A program made the position numbers and the translations under genes. Below the pieces are notes generated by a model. It was not told the origin of the DNA, ran no database searches, and worked only from the letters and a program-made list of their open reading frames with translations. A stretch of DNA of 64,000 nt, taken from positions 248,001-312,000 of the forward strand of contig CANJLQ010000001.1 of NCBI GenBank assembly GCA_947475735.1. Reading direction: 5' to 3'. The stretch comes from Caulobacteraceae bacterium. Lineage in GTDB: Bacteria > Pseudomonadota > Alphaproteobacteria > Caulobacterales > Caulobacteraceae. This document shows positions 34,495 through 43,109 of this stretch, piece by piece; position 1 is the stretch's first letter; the number at the start of each line of letters is the position of its first letter.

Positions 34495-36009
34495 ATGATC
34501 AAGCTGGACCACGCCATCTCCGCCCCCGTCGTGCACCGCGATCACCATCGCGACGCCGACGACGACCGCCCGCGCCTGGAGTGCGGCGTCTGCGGCGTGT
34601 GGGGCGCCGAGAAGGACGAAGGCTCGTCCATCGTCGCCCTCGGTTTGCACGCCCTGCAGCATCGCGGGCAGGAGGCGTGCGGCATCGCCTCGGTCAACGT
34701 CGACCGCTTCCATACCGAGCGCCACATGGGCCATGTGGGCGAGGCGTTCGGCGGATCGGACCTGCCCAAGCGGATGCCGGGCCACGCCGCCGTCGGCCAC
34801 ACCCGCTACTCCACCGCGGGCGGCAGCTTCCTGCGCAACATCCAGCCGATGTTCGCCGACCTGGACACCGGCGGCATCGCCATCGCCCACAACGGCAACC
34901 TGACCAACTTCCTGTTCCTGCGAAACCAACTGGTCGCCGAAGGCTCGATCTTCCAGTCGACGTCCGATTCCGAGGTCATTCTCCACCTGATCGCGCGCAG
35001 CCGGAAAGCGCGCATCGTCGACCGCTTCATCGACGCCCTGGCCCGGATCGAGGGCGGCTACGCCCTGGTCGCCCAGACGCCCAAGAAGATGATCGGCGCG
35101 CGCGACCCGCTGGGCATCCGGCCGCTGGTGCTGGGCAAGCTAGGCACCGCCCACGTCCTGGCATCAGAGACGTGCGCCCTGGACCAGATCGGGGCCACCT
35201 TCCTGCGCGACGTCGAGCATGGCGAGGTGGTGGTCATCGACGAGGACGGCCTGACCTCGCTGAAGCCCTTCCCCGCCCGCGCCGCCCGGCCCTGCCTGTT
35301 CGAATACGTCTATTTCTCGCGCCCTGACAGCGTCGTGAACGGCCGCTCGGTCTACGGGGTGCGAAAGCGCATGGGCCACGGCCTGGCCCAGGAGCACGCG
35401 GTCGAGGCCGACGTCGTCGTTCCCGTGCCGGACTCGGGCGTGCCCGCCGCGCTCGGCTACGCCCAGGAAAGCGGCATCCCCTACGAGATGGGCATCATCC
35501 GCAGCCACTATCTGGGCCGCACCTTCATCCAGCCCAGCCAGGGCGCGCGCCAGCTGGGCGTGCGCATGAAGCACAGCCCCAACCGCTCGGTCCTGGAGGG
35601 CAAGCGCGTCGTCCTGATCGACGACTCGATCGTGCGCGGGACGACCTCGGTGAAACTGGTCCGCGCCGTGCGCGAGGCGGGCGCCAGGGAGGTCCACCTG
35701 CGCTCGGCCAGCCCGCCGATCCTATGGCCCGACTTCTATGGCATCGACATGCCCGAGCGCGATCAACTGATCGCCGCCAACAAGACGATGGAAGAGATGC
35801 GCGCCTTCCTGGAGGTCGACTCGCTCGGCTTCCTCTCGGTCGAAGGCCTGTACCGCGCGATGGGCGAGACCGGCCGCGACGCCGCCGCTCCCCAGTTCAC
35901 CGACCACTATTTCACCGGCGACTATCCCACCCGCCTGCTGGACCGCGAGATCGAGGAAGGTGGCCGCGAACTGACCAACCGGCAACTTTCCCTGCTGGTC
36001 AGCGCTTGA
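34495..36009 (+). CDS. purF: Amidophosphoribosyltransferase PurF
   Basis: 504 residues, first committed step of purine synthesis (PRPP + glutamine to phosphoribosylamine). A propeptide of about 29 residues precedes ECGVCG, where Cys30 becomes the N-terminal nucleophile. The glutaminase block LGLHALQHRGQEACGIAS and the PRPP loop VVLIDDSIVRGTTS are intact. Confidence 0.97.
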   Translation: MIKLDHAISAPVVHRDHHRDADDDRPRLECGVCGVWGAEKDEGSSIVALGLHALQHRGQEACGIASVNVDRFHTERHMGHVGEAFGGSDLPKRMPGHAAVGHTRYSTAGGSFLRNIQPMFADLDTGGIAIAHNGNLTNFLFLRNQLVAEGSIFQSTSDSEVILHLIARSRKARIVDRFIDALARIEGGYALVAQTPKKMIGARDPLGIRPLVLGKLGTAHVLASETCALDQIGATFLRDVEHGEVVVIDEDGLTSLKPFPARAARPCLFEYVYFSRPDSVVNGRSVYGVRKRMGHGLAQEHAVEADVVVPVPDSGVPAALGYAQESGIPYEMGIIRSHYLGRTFIQPSQGARQLGVRMKHSPNRSVLEGKRVVLIDDSIVRGTTSVKLVRAVREAGAREVHLRSASPPILWPDFYGIDMPERDQLIAANKTMEEMRAFLEVDSLGFLSVEGLYRAMGETGRDAAAPQFTDHYFTGDYPTRLLDREIEEGGRELTNRQLSLLVSA

Positions 36010-36016
36010 TCCGGGT

Positions 36017-36370
36017 ATGGAAAACCGCCTCGGCTACTTCACGATCGACACCCCGGACCTGACCAAGGCCAAGGCCTTCTACGCCGCGCTATTCGGCTGG
36101 ACCTTTGACGCCGACTCGTCGAAGTCGACCTATGCCCACGTCAGCGAGGCGACCGGGGGGGTGTCCTTCGGCATCGTGCGCGGCGAGAAGCGTGACTTCT
36201 CCCATCTGTATTTCCAGGTCGCCGACGTGGACGCCGCCTGCGCCAAGGTCAACGCTCTGGGCGGCCGCGCGGCCGTCCCGTCGGACAGCCCCTCGGGCCG
36301 CTCAGCGGTCGTGTCCGACGACCAGGGCGTCAGCTTCGGCCTGTGGCAGCCGGCGCCGGGTTACGCCTGA
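36017..36370 (+). CDS. VOC (glyoxalase/bleomycin-resistance fold) family protein
   Basis: 117 residues. The opening FTIDTPDLTKAKAFYAALFGW and the VADVDAACAKVNALGG segment are the two beta-alpha halves of the VOC fold. Metal ligands and substrate cannot be assigned. Starts 7 nt after purF, so may share its transcript. Confidence 0.85.
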   Translation: MENRLGYFTIDTPDLTKAKAFYAALFGWTFDADSSKSTYAHVSEATGGVSFGIVRGEKRDFSHLYFQVADVDAACAKVNALGGRAAVPSDSPSGRSAVVSDDQGVSFGLWQPAPGYA

Positions 36371-36409
36371 CCGCATGGCGAAGATGAACGGCCTGCGCTA
36401 TCAGGCGCC

Positions 36410-37168
36410 ATGACCGACGACGCCCTTCCCCTCGACGACCGCATCGCCCTCGTGACCGGGGCCTCGCGCGGCATCGGCTATCAGAGCGCGCTGGCCCTGG
36501 CGCTCGCCGGGGCGCACATCGTCGCGACCGGCCGCACCCAAGGCGCCTTGGAAGAGCTGGACGACGCCGTCTATGCCGCGACCGGCCGCCACGCGACCCT
36601 GGTGCCTTTCGATCTGGTGGACGGCGGCGGGATCGACAGGCTGGGTGGCGCCATTTTCGGGCGCTTTGGGCGACTGGACATCTGGGTCAACGCGGCCGCG
36701 ACCCTGGGGGCTCAGGGCCTGACGCCGGTCAGCCACATCGACCCGCGCGGCTTCGCCAAGATCGAGAAGACCAACTTCACCGCCACCTACCGCCTGATCC
36801 GCTCGCTGGAGCCGCTGCTGCGCCTGTCCACCGCCGGGCGGGTGATCCACCTGACCACCAGCCTCGCGCGCGAGCCCAAGGCCTTCTGGGGACTGTATGC
36901 CGCGACCAAGGCCGGGTCCGAGGCCATGATGCTGGCCTGGGGCGACGAGATCGAGAACACGCCGATCCGCGTCAGCGTGCTGGACCCCGGCCGGATGCGC
37001 ACCCAGATGCGCGCACAGGCCTTTCCCGGCGAGGACCCCGAGACGGTGCCTCATCCGTCGGAGATTGGTCCGCTGGTGGTCGATCTCGCACGCGCAGACG
37101 TCGTGCCGCCGCAGCGAATTTCGTTCAAAGAGTGGAAAGCGACGCTGCCGCCAGAGGCGCTGATCTAG
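36410..37168 (+). CDS. Short-chain dehydrogenase/reductase
   Basis: 252 residues, classical SDR: cofactor motif VTGASRGIGYQSA, NAAATLG in place of NNAG, catalytic Ser-Tyr-Lys region ending YAATKAGSEA, and a VLDPGRMRT block. The small residues in the cofactor region are compatible with NADP(H). Substrate unknown. It ends 3 bp from the convergent dksA stop. Confidence 0.9.
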   Translation: MTDDALPLDDRIALVTGASRGIGYQSALALALAGAHIVATGRTQGALEELDDAVYAATGRHATLVPFDLVDGGGIDRLGGAIFGRFGRLDIWVNAAATLGAQGLTPVSHIDPRGFAKIEKTNFTATYRLIRSLEPLLRLSTAGRVIHLTTSLAREPKAFWGLYAATKAGSEAMMLAWGDEIENTPIRVSVLDPGRMRTQMRAQAFPGEDPETVPHPSEIGPLVVDLARADVVPPQRISFKEWKATLPPEALI

Positions 37169-37171
37169 GGA

Positions 37172-37606
37172 TCAGTCGTCGCGGTGGACGCGTTCGCGGC
37201 GTTCGTGGCGTTCCTGGGCCTCGACCGACAGGGTCGCTGTGGGGCGGGCTTCCAGGCGGCCCAGACCGATCGGCTCGCCGGTGTCCTCGCAATACCCGTA
37301 GGAGCCGTCCTCGATCCGGCGCAGGGCCTCGTCGATCTTGGAGATGAGCTTGCGCTGCCGGTCACGGGTCCGCAACTCCAGCGCGCGATCCGATTCCGAT
37401 GATGCCCGGTCGACCAAATCGGGGTGGTTCTCGGTCTCGGCCTTCAGGTTGACGACCGTCCCCTTGGACTCACGAAGGATGTCGTCCTTCCACGCCAGCA
37501 GCTTGGACTTGAAATAGGCCAGCTGCCGTTCGTTCATGAACGGCTCGTCGTCCGACGGCCGATAGCCGGCCGGTTCGTCCGATGGAATCGAGGCCAATGC
37601 GGTCAT
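37172..37606 (-). CDS. dksA: RNA polymerase-binding transcription factor DksA
   Basis: 144 residues from ATG 37606. The coiled-coil tip motif D-x-x-D-x-A (DLVDRA, about 63-68), needed for action in the polymerase secondary channel, is present, and the C-terminus SYGYCEDTGEPIG is DksA-like. Only one of the four zinc-finger cysteines (Cys106) remains; the others are Thr or Ala. This reduced finger is common in alphaproteobacterial DksA and suggests a zinc-independent fold. Works with ppGpp in the stringent response. Confidence 0.93.
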   Translation of the reverse strand: MTALASIPSDEPAGYRPSDDEPFMNERQLAYFKSKLLAWKDDILRESKGTVVNLKAETENHPDLVDRASSESDRALELRTRDRQRKLISKIDEALRRIEDGSYGYCEDTGEPIGLGRLEARPTATLSVEAQERHERRERVHRDD

Positions 37607-37786
37607 CGCACTCACACTCTCAACAGCGCCCCCCGTGGCGCAATCCGGCGTATAGGCAGGTCGGCGAGTCCCGGCAACACGCATCTCGTGTCCGTGATCG
37701 CGGCCAAGCTCGCTTCGCGGCGCCGCCGTGACAATTCTTCATCACCCGGTTCGTCGATCCCGGGATAGGCGCGAGAAATCCGTGAT

Positions 37787-38212
37787 TTATGCTGCAGCGC
37801 GGCGAACTTCGGCCTTGGCCAGCTCGACGGCGGCCCTCAGGTCGATCTGTTCCAGCACGCCAGTCAGGACCGGGTCGGGGTCTTCGGGCCGCTCTTCGCG
37901 CAGGGTCCGGGACAGGCGCTCCAGGGACGCCTCGCCCGCTTCGCCCGACAGAAGCGCCAGCTTCAGCTCCTCCAGCCGATCCAGCAGCCCACCACCACGC
38001 CGGACCGCCCGACGCCGTCGCTCCGTCGCGGACTCAATGCCCTGCAAAGCCATCAGCGACGAGACGTCGGAGACGCCCGACGCCGGGGCGGCCGCCTGTG
38101 CCGGCGCGCTCGCCCCCGCCGCCGCGGTCTGCCCCACGGCAAACCCTCCGGTGGACCGCGCGGGGCGACCGGGTATGGAGGGGCCGGGGCCGTAGGGGCC
38201 GGTGACCTTCAT
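37787..38212 (-). CDS. fliX: Flagellar assembly regulator FliX
   Basis: 141 residues from ATG 38212, starting MKVTGPYG as FliX proteins do. A Pro/Ala-rich middle leads to a helical C-terminal half (RRGGGLLDRLEELKLALLSG). In Caulobacter FliX couples early flagellar assembly to activation of the sigma54 activator FlbD. It is divergent from flgI, the Caulobacter arrangement. A TTAACC half-site lies about 55 bp upstream. Confidence 0.9.
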   Translation of the reverse strand: MKVTGPYGPGPSIPGRPARSTGGFAVGQTAAAGASAPAQAAAPASGVSDVSSLMALQGIESATERRRRAVRRGGGLLDRLEELKLALLSGEAGEASLERLSRTLREERPEDPDPVLTGVLEQIDLRAAVELAKAEVRRAAA

Positions 38213-38264
38213 GTCAGGGAACTCCGGAACATGTCGCACCATCATCGGGTGACCGTCACTGTTT

Positions 38265-38270
38265 GGTTAA
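38265..38270 (-). promoter_or_regulatory. Possible CtrA half-site upstream of fliX
   Basis: TTAACC on the minus strand, about 55 bp before the fliX start, matches one half of the CtrA recognition sequence; the second TTAA is absent. FliX is an early, CtrA-controlled gene in Caulobacter, so the placement is suggestive only. Confidence 0.35.
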
Positions 38271-38342
38271 TGGCCGGGCAGGATTTGCCGAGGCGTCGGG
38301 CACCCTCTCAACGCGACCTCTGATTTCACGAGGTTTTCGACG

Positions 38343-38357
38343 CGGCACGCTCCCTGC
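38343..38357 (+). promoter_or_regulatory. Putative sigma54 promoter of the flgI operon
   Basis: CGGCACGCTCCCTGC matches the -24/-12 consensus TGGCACG-N4-TTGC at 13 positions that matter except the first T and one T of TTGC; GG and GC are twelve bases apart. Transcription would start near 38368, 26 nt before the flgI ATG. Confidence 0.65.
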
Positions 38358-38393
38358 ATCGCACGCAACAGAACCTCGCCCGAAAGCTGGTCC

Positions 38394-39500
38394 ATGCAGA
38401 AGTTGCTTACCGCCCTCCTCACGCCCCTCGCGCTCTCGGTCGCCCTCGCGGGTCCGGCCGCCGCCCAGTCGCGCATCAAGGACATCGCCTCGATCGAGGG
38501 CGTGCGGACGAACCAGCTGGTCGGCTATGGCCTGGTCGTCGGTCTGAACGGCACGGGCGACAGCCTGCGCAACTGCCCCTTCACCCGCCAGTCGCTGGAG
38601 GGGATGACCGAGCGGCTGGGCATCAACATTCGCGGCACCAACGCCAACTCCAAGAACCTGGCCGCCATCATGGTCACGGCCGAACTGCCGCCCTTCGCCA
38701 CGCCGGGGGCGCGGGTGGACGTCACCGTCTCCAGCCTGTGCGACGCCAAGAGCCTGCTGGGCGGCACCCTTCTGGTCACCAGCCTGCAAGGCGCGGACGG
38801 AGAGGTCTATGCGGTGGCTCAGGGCGCGATCCAGACCGGCTCGGTCTCGGGTTCGGGCGGGTCCGGCTCTTCGGTCACGCGCGGCGTGCCCACGGCGGGC
38901 CGCATCGCCTCGGGCGCGACGGTCGAGCGCGAGACCGGGTTCAATCTGGACAGTCTCCAGGAAGTCCGGCTGACGCTGCGCAATCCCGATTTCACCACGG
39001 CCCAGCGGATCGCCGCCGCCATCAACGCGACCTATCCCTCTACCGCCCTCGCCGAGAACGGCTCGGTGGTGACCCTGCGTCCCCCGTCCGCGCTCGGCAT
39101 GGCCGGCTTCATCAGCCGGGTCGAGAACATGCCCGTCGCCGTCGATACCCCCGCGCGGGTCATCATCGACGAGGTCAACGGCGTGATCGTCATGGGCGAG
39201 AACGTCCGGGTGTCCACCGTCGCGATCGCCCAGGGCAACCTGACCATCTCGGTCCAGGAAAACCCGCAGGTCAGCCAGCCCGCCCCCTTCAGCCAGGGTG
39301 AGACCGTGGTCGTGCCTCAGTCGGACGTGACGATCGAGGAGGAGCTGGGCCGCGAGATCCGACTGGTCAATGGCTCGACCTCGCTGTCGACCCTGGTCAA
39401 CGGCTTGAACGCCCTCGGCGTCTCGCCCCGCGACATGATCTCCATCCTGCAGGCCATCAAGGCCGCCGGCGCCCTTCAGGCCGACATCGAGGTGATCTGA
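38394..39500 (+). CDS. flgI: Flagellar P-ring protein FlgI
   Basis: 368 residues with a Sec signal peptide (about 1-24). The mature start SRIKDIASIEGVRTNQLVGY and the GLVVGLNGTGDS block are diagnostic. Forms the periplasmic P ring around the rod. The stop overlaps the next start (TGATG). Confidence 0.97.
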   Translation: MQKLLTALLTPLALSVALAGPAAAQSRIKDIASIEGVRTNQLVGYGLVVGLNGTGDSLRNCPFTRQSLEGMTERLGINIRGTNANSKNLAAIMVTAELPPFATPGARVDVTVSSLCDAKSLLGGTLLVTSLQGADGEVYAVAQGAIQTGSVSGSGGSGSSVTRGVPTAGRIASGATVERETGFNLDSLQEVRLTLRNPDFTTAQRIAAAINATYPSTALAENGSVVTLRPPSALGMAGFISRVENMPVAVDTPARVIIDEVNGVIVMGENVRVSTVAIAQGNLTISVQENPQVSQPAPFSQGETVVVPQSDVTIEEELGREIRLVNGSTSLSTLVNGLNALGVSPRDMISILQAIKAAGALQADIEVI

Positions 39501-39817
39501 TGAGCGATCTCGCCGTCTCACCCGCCCTGCTGGCACAGGCGCCGACCGCCCCGTCGGGCACCGACGCCCGTCGCATGCGCGAGACCGCCGAGCGGTTCGA
39601 GGCCTCTTTCCTGTCCCAGATGCTGAAGCCCATGTTCGAAGGGCTTCAGACCGACGGCCTGTTCGGCGGGGGCGAGGCCGAGGCGACCTGGCGCAGCTTT
39701 CTGATCGACGAGATGGCGAACAAGACGGTTCAGGCCGGCGGCATCGGCCTGGCCGACACCGTGATGGCCGAGATGATCCGCATGCAGGCCGAACAGAGCG
39801 CGGAGGTCGCCCCGTGA
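39500..39817 (+). CDS. Rod-binding protein (FlgJ N-terminal type, CheL-like)
   Basis: 105 residues covering only the FlgJ rod-scaffold domain (ETAERFEASFLSQMLKPMFE, then GGEAEATWRSFLIDEMANK); the muramidase domain of enterobacterial FlgJ is absent. In Caulobacter the matching gene after flgI is called cheL. Overlaps neighbours on both sides, so it is part of the flgI operon. Confidence 0.88.
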   Translation: MSDLAVSPALLAQAPTAPSGTDARRMRETAERFEASFLSQMLKPMFEGLQTDGLFGGGEAEATWRSFLIDEMANKTVQAGGIGLADTVMAEMIRMQAEQSAEVAP

Positions 39818-40254
39818 CCCAGGATCCTTTGACCGCCGCCGCCTATCTGCGGCGCCTCACCGACCTGACCGACCGACTGACCGCGCGGCTGGAGAAGGAA
39901 ACCGACGCCTTCGCCTCGCGCCGGCCCCAGGACGTCGCCGTCGGCCTCGCCGAGACCCAGGAGCTCGCCAACGCCTATCGCCGAGAGACCGCCCAGGTGA
40001 AGGCAAATCCCGGTCTGGTGTCCGCCGCCCCGGCCGCCGATCGCACCGCCCTGATCCGCGCCACCGAGGCGTTCGAGGCGGCCCTGGCCGTTCACGCCCG
40101 CACGGTCGAGGCCGCGCGCAGTATTTCCGAGGGCCTGGTTCGAGCCATCGCCCAGGAAGTGGCCGGCGCGCGTGCCATGGGCACCGGATACGGCGCCTCG
40201 GGCCAGGCCTATGCCGGCGACAGCCGCGCCGTGACGCTCAACCGCACCGCCTGA
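39814..40254 (+). CDS. Flagellar FlgN/FlbY-like protein
   Basis: 146 residues, mostly alpha-helical, with the pattern TDLTDRLTARLEKETDAF and a second helix AETQELANAYRRETAQVK, resembling FlgN-type export chaperones and the Caulobacter gene flbY found in this position. GTG start overlaps the previous stop by 4 nt. The assignment rests mainly on operon position. Confidence 0.65.
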   Translation: MTQDPLTAAAYLRRLTDLTDRLTARLEKETDAFASRRPQDVAVGLAETQELANAYRRETAQVKANPGLVSAAPAADRTALIRATEAFEAALAVHARTVEAARSISEGLVRAIAQEVAGARAMGTGYGASGQAYAGDSRAVTLNRTA

Positions 40255-40260
40255 TCGGCG

Positions 40261-40974
40261 TCATCCCGCGAGCGCGAGCTCCAGCGGCGCGTCGGCGTCG
40301 GGCGTTATGCTGGGCCGTCCATAGGGTCGCCGGCCCGCCACGGGCCACAGCCGCTCGGCCAGCGAGGTCCACAGGGCGTTGACCTCGAAGGCCGCCTGAC
40401 TGTCGGGCTGGTCTTCCTGGGCCCCCAGCCCCTTCCACATCGCGTTCTGATACGCCGCGCGGTGACGCAGGCCGACCTCGGCGATCTCCAGCCCGTGATC
40501 GGTCAACTGATCGACGGCCTCGCGGATGACGCGGGGCTCGGCCCCGTTGCGTCGCACGGGGGCCTGATTCAGCACGAACATGCCGGGTCGGCGCATGTTC
40601 GACACCATCTGCACTGTGCGACCCACGGCCTGCAGGTCGAAGAAGCTCGGTCGCACGACCACCAGGCACAGGTCCGCCAACCTGGCGGCTTCTGCGGCCT
40701 CGGTGTCCCCCGCACAGCGGGTATCGACGATCATCAGGTCCACGCCCTGGCGCTCCGCCGCGCGGTGAGTGGTGAACAGCACGCCGGCGCGCCCTTCGAT
40801 CACGACCGGCCAGTCGCTGGTTCTCTCACGTGCCCAGTCGAGGCAGGATCGCTGCGGGTCCATGTCGACCAGCATGACGCGCTGCCCCGTCGCGCTGGCC
40901 GCCGAGGCCAGATGCACCGCCAGGGTCGTTTTGCCGGCGCCGCCCTTGCGCGACATCACCGCGATCGTCTTCAT
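40261..40974 (-). CDS. ParA/MinD-like P-loop ATPase (orphan)
   Basis: 237 residues from ATG 40974. Deviant Walker A SRKGGAGKTTLAVHLA (about 8-23), VDMDPQRSCLDWARER after strand 2 and DLMIVDTRCAGD as Walker B define a ParA-family ATPase. No parB or parS is nearby. It is convergent with the flgI operon. The unusual C-terminal part (about 150-237) does not match chromosome-partition ParA or MipZ closely. It could position a polar or flagellar structure; that is inference. A CtrA-like box lies upstream. Confidence 0.82.
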   Translation of the reverse strand: MKTIAVMSRKGGAGKTTLAVHLASAASATGQRVMLVDMDPQRSCLDWARERTSDWPVVIEGRAGVLFTTHRAAERQGVDLMIVDTRCAGDTEAAEAARLADLCLVVVRPSFFDLQAVGRTVQMVSNMRRPGMFVLNQAPVRRNGAEPRVIREAVDQLTDHGLEIAEVGLRHRAAYQNAMWKGLGAQEDQPDSQAAFEVNALWTSLAERLWPVAGRRPYGRPSITPDADAPLELALAG

Positions 40975-41017
40975 CCAGCCCCACCTGACCTTTCGCCGAA
41001 CGCAGTCGGTGAACATC

Positions 41018-41032
41018 GTTACCGCGTCTTAA
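41018..41032. promoter_or_regulatory. Candidate CtrA box upstream of the ParA-like gene
   Basis: GTTA-CCGCGTC-TTAA matches the full CtrA consensus TTAA-N7-TTAA at 7 of 8 positions with correct spacing. It is 44-58 bp upstream of the start, where an activator or repressor site at -35 would sit. Confidence 0.55.
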
Positions 41033-41120
41033 CCAATCGATCTCGGTTTCGCCACCTCGACGAATTCACGACGGGGAATTCGCGCCCGGATGGTCATCGC
41101 TGAAGGAACGCCCTCCCCTT

Positions 41121-42428
41121 TCAATCGATCAGTCGGGCTCCGCGTTCCGAGGTCAGGTAGCGCCAGACCCATTGGGAGGCGACCGACATCCGGCGGTCGA
41201 AACCGATCAGCAGATAAACGTGGACGAAGCCCCAAAGGGCCCATCCGATGCCCTTGGTCAGCTTCAGCGGCCCGATCACGAACACCGCGGCGCTGCGGCC
41301 GATGACCGCCGTGTCGCCCCGGCTTCGATAGCGAAATCGCGGCATCTTCATCGGACGCCCGGCTGTGGCGCGTGGCAGCCGACGCCGCAAGGCCTTGCCC
41401 AGGTGAAGCCCCTGCTGCTTGGCGACCTGGGCGAGGGCCGGCAGAGCCTTGCCGTTCTGCTCGAAACTGGCCAGGTCGCCGATCACGTAGACACCGGGCA
41501 CGCCGGGCAGGGCGAGGGTCCGCTCGACCATCAACCGTTCCTGCCGGTCCACCGCCATGGCTCCGAACCAGTCTCTGGCAGGGGCCGCCTTGATCCCGGC
41601 GCCCCAGATCACGGACGAGGCCTCGATCCTTTCGCCGGCCGCCACGACGCCCCCGGCATCGATCACTTCGACGCGCGTGTTCAACCGAACCTCGACGCCC
41701 ATCCCGGTGAGAGCTTTCAGGGCATAGGATTGGACCGAGGGCGGAAAGCTTGCCAGCAGTCTGGAGCCGCTCTCGATCAGGATGACCTTCGTCCAGCGCG
41801 GATCGATGCGTCGGAAGTCGCCCGCCAGGGTGTAGCGGGCCAGTTCGGCGATCGTGCCGGCCATCTCCACGCCGGTTGGGCCCCCTCCGATCACGACCAC
41901 GGTCATCAGAGCGTCGCGCCGCGCGGGGTCGGATTCGATCTCGGCCGCCTCGAAGGCCTTCAGCAGGCGGGCCCGGATCGCCCGGGCGTTCTCGATCGTC
42001 CGGACGCCCGGGGCATGCTCGGCCCAGCCGTCGTTGCCGAAGTAGTTGTAGACCGAGCCGGTCGCGATCACGAGGGCGTCGTAGGGCAGATGGCCGCCAT
42101 CCTTCAGCATGACGCGCCGTTTCTCGGTGTCGACGCCGCAGACCTCGCCCAGGACGGTGTCGATGTTGGGATGTTTCGCCATCACCCGCCGCACCGGGGC
42201 CGCGATGTCGGCGGGAGAGAGCGCCGCCGTCGCGACCTGATACAGAAGCGGGACGAACAGGTGATAGTTCTGCCGGTCGACGATGGTCACCCGAACCTTG
42301 CTGCTGCCCAGCGCCATCGCGCATGACAGGCCGCCGAACCCGGCCCCCACGATCACCACGCGCGGCGCGTCTCCGACACCGGATGGCGTGCGGTTGGGCG
42401 ATGGTATCTCGACGGGGGTGAAGGTCAT
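41121..42428 (-). CDS. NAD(P)/FAD-dependent oxidoreductase, type II NADH dehydrogenase-like
   Basis: 435 residues. N-terminal FAD motif VVIVGAGFGGLSCAMALG, then the NDH-2 marker DRQNYHLFVPLLYQVATAAL; a second dinucleotide fold is VVIGGGPTGVEMAG, and a C-terminal block contains VYVIGDLA. The C-terminal hydrophobic/amphipathic region suits membrane attachment. It would oxidise NADH and reduce quinone without proton pumping. ATG 42428 is preferred to 42470. Confidence 0.9.
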   Translation of the reverse strand: MTFTPVEIPSPNRTPSGVGDAPRVVIVGAGFGGLSCAMALGSSKVRVTIVDRQNYHLFVPLLYQVATAALSPADIAAPVRRVMAKHPNIDTVLGEVCGVDTEKRRVMLKDGGHLPYDALVIATGSVYNYFGNDGWAEHAPGVRTIENARAIRARLLKAFEAAEIESDPARRDALMTVVVIGGGPTGVEMAGTIAELARYTLAGDFRRIDPRWTKVILIESGSRLLASFPPSVQSYALKALTGMGVEVRLNTRVEVIDAGGVVAAGERIEASSVIWGAGIKAAPARDWFGAMAVDRQERLMVERTLALPGVPGVYVIGDLASFEQNGKALPALAQVAKQQGLHLGKALRRRLPRATAGRPMKMPRFRYRSRGDTAVIGRSAAVFVIGPLKLTKGIGWALWGFVHVYLLIGFDRRMSVASQWVWRYLTSERGARLID

Positions 42429-42559
42429 CTCGGCTCCCGGCACCAGCCTCGCACGACGCCTGTCGTCCATCGCCGAGGTTCGCGCGAGAGGGGCGCTGCG
42501 TTACGCTGACGTCGGCGAGGATTTGTGTCAGTCTGCTCCCAACCCAACGGGAGATGGCC

Positions 42560-42997
42560 ATGATCCGCTCGCGCGTCCTGCCGCTGCTGGCGGTGATGAG
42601 CCTGGGGGCGTGCGCCTCGACGTCCGAACCGGATGGCGCAGCGCCCAACTATTCGGCCGTCGCGACGCTGCCGCCTTCATCCCGCGCGCGCCTCTATGCG
42701 GATTGCATCGCCGCAGCCGTGGCCGCTGGCACCTATGCCCATGCGCAGAACCACGACACCGACATGGTCGTCTTCACCTGCGACGGACGCCCGGCCCGCG
42801 CCTTTTTCGAAGGTCTGGCCGCACGCAGCGCCGCCGTCGGGTCCGCGTTCACGCATGACGGCCGCACCTGGCGCTCCACCAATCGCGTGGAGCGGAACTT
42901 GTTCGGGGTCGACGTTTGCTCGACCGACGGCGCGGCGGATTTCCGCTGCTCTATCAGCCTGAACGCCGGCCCCTTCCTGCGAGAGTCCGCAGACTGA
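42560..42997 (+). CDS. Small outer-membrane-type lipoprotein, unknown function
   Basis: 145 residues. Signal peptide with lipobox SLGAC (lipid Cys about 18). The mature part has no recognised domain but holds four cysteines (DCIAAA, FTCDGR, DVCSTD, DFRCSI) that could form two disulfides. The start ATG at 42560 has GGGAG upstream; an ATG at 42554 is also in frame. Followed by the uvrA SOS box. Confidence 0.72.
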   Translation: MIRSRVLPLLAVMSLGACASTSEPDGAAPNYSAVATLPPSSRARLYADCIAAAVAAGTYAHAQNHDTDMVVFTCDGRPARAFFEGLAARSAAVGSAFTHDGRTWRSTNRVERNLFGVDVCSTDGAADFRCSISLNAGPFLRESAD

Positions 42998-43012
42998 CAG
43001 CAGCACCACAAT

Positions 43013-43027
43013 GTTCCCACATTGTTC
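43013..43027. promoter_or_regulatory. SOS box (LexA site) of uvrA
   Basis: GTTC-CCACATT-GTTC is an exact match to the alphaproteobacterial LexA consensus GTTC-N7-GTTC, 83 bp before the uvrA ATG. Confidence 0.88.
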
Positions 43028-43109
43028 TTGCTGAATCGCCGGTCTTCATCCCCATATAGCGTTGTCGCGCCGGGCCCCTCGCCCGGCTCTCCCGCGTTCT
43101 CCGGACTCC

